A stretch of DNA of 17,783 nt from positions 1-17,783 of the forward strand of contig CAIOOC010000097.1 in the NCBI GenBank assembly GCA_903859795.1, in the 5' to 3' direction. The notes below the pieces were generated by a model, which saw only the letters and a program-made list of their open reading frames with translations, searched no databases and was not told the DNA's origin. A program made the translations under genes and the position numbers. Below, piece by piece: positions 16,740-17,783 of this stretch (within the stretch, counting starts at the first letter, position 1; the number at the start of each line of letters is the position of its first letter). The DNA comes from an uncultured Bacteroidia bacterium (GTDB lineage Bacteria > Bacteroidota > Bacteroidia > Bacteroidales > Prolixibacteraceae).

Positions 16740-16866
16740 ATTGAATTTATTTTGGCTGAATATTGTGATTTCGTGTTTTGGGTGGAAAAAAATGAAAAAT
16801 GCCACAAAAGCACCAATACACCAAATTTCACCAAAGTTTTTTTGTAAACAATACTTATTATTCCGA
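16740..16866. repeat. Intergenic gap with degenerate CACCAAA-type short repeat (16801-16836)
   Basis: After the dehydrogenase stop, an A/T-rich stretch leads to CCACAAAAG, CACCAATA, CACCAAATTT and CACCAAAG in succession, followed by seven T. The element looks like a divergent reverse-complement relative of the CTTTGTG/CTCTGTG repeat at 13473-13518. No stable hairpin terminator was found. A promoter for the following gene may lie in the T-rich end but could not be pinned down. Confidence 0.4.
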
Positions 16867-17783
16867 ATGATCAAAATCAGCCTTATCTTGTTTTTACTCA
16901 TTGTCTGGGGTGACTTGTTTGCCCTTGACAGGAACGGTTTGGCTGATGACGCTGTTCCATTTAAAAACTATTGGTTGACCTCTCCTCCACGTACCCCAAG
17001 TGATAATTCGGTGGGTGCCCCATTGATGGGAAACGGAGACCTGACGATGTGCGTTGGTTTTGAAGCCGACAGATTACGTTATTACCTCTCCAAAAATGAC
17101 TTCTGGAGACTCAGATCCCAGGCAGATGGCTTGTCAGGTCCAAGAATTGCTGGATTTGTCGATCTGCAAATTGAGGGTTTTAAAGAGGCTGGTTTTACTG
17201 CCGAACAATCGGTAAAGAATGGGATAACGACATGCAGGCTTAAGAAGGAAGGAGAAAGAATTGAATCCAGATCATGGGTTTGTGCCACCCGAAACCTGAT
17301 TTTCATTGAATTGATTTCACCCGTTAAATCGGTAAGGGTTACAATAAATCTCTCCACACCGGACAACAGGCAGGCCCTTATAAAAAACGGCAAAACGGAG
17401 GATATCTTATGGTTAACGAGAGCCTTTTCCGATAGTGTGGATATCCCTACTGAAGTCGCAGTTGCCTTAAAAGTATTCAATTATAAGGGGGAAACCGTAA
17501 CGGTTCAACCGGGTAAGAAGTTGCTTATCGTATTAGCGGTTGAAAGCAAATTCAAAAATCCTGACCCGAAAAAATATGTTTTGGAACAAATTAAATCCAT
17601 AACCGAAAATTCTGAGCTAAGTCTGCTCACGGCTCACAACAACTGGTGGCAGGACTACTGGAGTAAATCGTCCGTTTCAATCGAAGATACAGTGCTCTTG
17701 AAAGCCTGGTATCAGGGACTTTATACAATGGCGGCCTGCAGCAGAGATCCCGCTTTTCCGCCTGGATTATTTGGCTGGACAAC
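16867..17783 (+). CDS. Secreted protein resembling an (alpha/alpha)6 glycoside hydrolase, N-terminal part (3' end outside window)
   Basis: An ATG at 16867 opens a frame that stays open to the window edge, giving 305 complete codons. The protein starts with a Sec-type signal peptide (MIKISLILFLLIVWGDLFAL). A beta-rich domain follows, with APLMGNGDLTMCVGFEADRL and YYLSKNDFWRL, as seen in N-terminal beta-sandwich domains of GH65/GH95-type and DUF5703-type proteins. From about residue 262, NWWQDYWSKSSVSIED leads into helical sequence ending CSRDPAFPPGLFGWTT, resembling the start of an (alpha/alpha)6 barrel. The family cannot be settled without the C-terminal catalytic part; GH95-like is one option. 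It lies 127 bp after the dehydrogenase gene on the same strand and is probably another exported member of the degradation locus. Confidence 0.65.
   Translation, partial: MIKISLILFLLIVWGDLFALDRNGLADDAVPFKNYWLTSPPRTPSDNSVGAPLMGNGDLTMCVGFEADRLRYYLSKNDFWRLRSQADGLSGPRIAGFVDLQIEGFKEAGFTAEQSVKNGITTCRLKKEGERIESRSWVCATRNLIFIELISPVKSVRVTINLSTPDNRQALIKNGKTEDILWLTRAFSDSVDIPTEVAVALKVFNYKGETVTVQPGKKLLIVLAVESKFKNPDPKKYVLEQIKSITENSELSLLTAHNNWWQDYWSKSSVSIEDTVLLKAWYQGLYTMAACSRDPAFPPGLFGWT

Noticed and set aside
16740..16866. Rho-independent terminator after the dehydrogenase gene
   Set aside because: A T run is present at 16837-16843, but no stem of useful length precedes it.
17082..17480. 132-codon open frame on the - strand near the right edge
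   Set aside because: It is antisense to the open frame starting at 16867, which has a signal peptide and glycoside-hydrolase-like motifs; the antisense product resembles nothing.

Overview
The window reads as part of a carbohydrate-degradation locus from a member of the Bacteroidota, probably an environmental Bacteroidales or Marinilabiliales-type organism. This is inferred from gene content: several exported GH38-type and GH92 mannosidases, a GH59 enzyme and a DUF5054 protein in one run, plus weak Shine-Dalgarno signals and A/T-rich leaders. No rRNA, tRNA, CRISPR array, transposase, SusC/SusD pair, transporter or regulator gene was seen. Every gene is on the + strand.

Layout. (1) 1-779 is the 3' end of a GH59 galactosylceramidase-like gene. 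(2) 981-5966 holds two exported GH38-clan proteins: a divergent GH38 and a DUF5054 protein with a Tat-like leader. (3) 6086-8335 is a GH92 lipoprotein. A 16-bp tandem repeat starts inside its last codons and continues into a hairpin. (4) 8442-13453 holds a URO-D-family methyltransferase-like protein, a canonical exported GH38 alpha-mannosidase and a DUF4432 aldose-epimerase-like protein, with gaps of 30 and 5 bp. (5) 13654-16739 is a tight three-gene unit: D-lyxose/mannose isomerase, PfkB sugar kinase and a mannitol-1-phosphate 5-dehydrogenase-like enzyme. It is preceded by two adjacent palindromes and flanked by degenerate short-period repeats. (6) From 16867 off the right edge runs the N-terminal part of a secreted protein resembling an (alpha/alpha)6 glycoside hydrolase.

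Working model (inference). Exported GH38, DUF5054 and GH92 enzymes release mannose or related sugars from alpha-mannosides in the periplasm, and the GH59 enzyme removes beta-galactosyl groups. In the cytoplasm the DUF4432 protein may equilibrate anomers. The cupin isomerase turns D-mannose into D-fructose (or D-lyxose into D-xylulose), the PfkB kinase phosphorylates the ketose, and the dehydrogenase interconverts fructose 6-phosphate and mannitol 1-phosphate. This would differ from the usual hexokinase plus mannose-6-phosphate isomerase route and is the most interesting candidate system here. The URO-D protein, without a corrinoid partner in view, is the main unexplained member.
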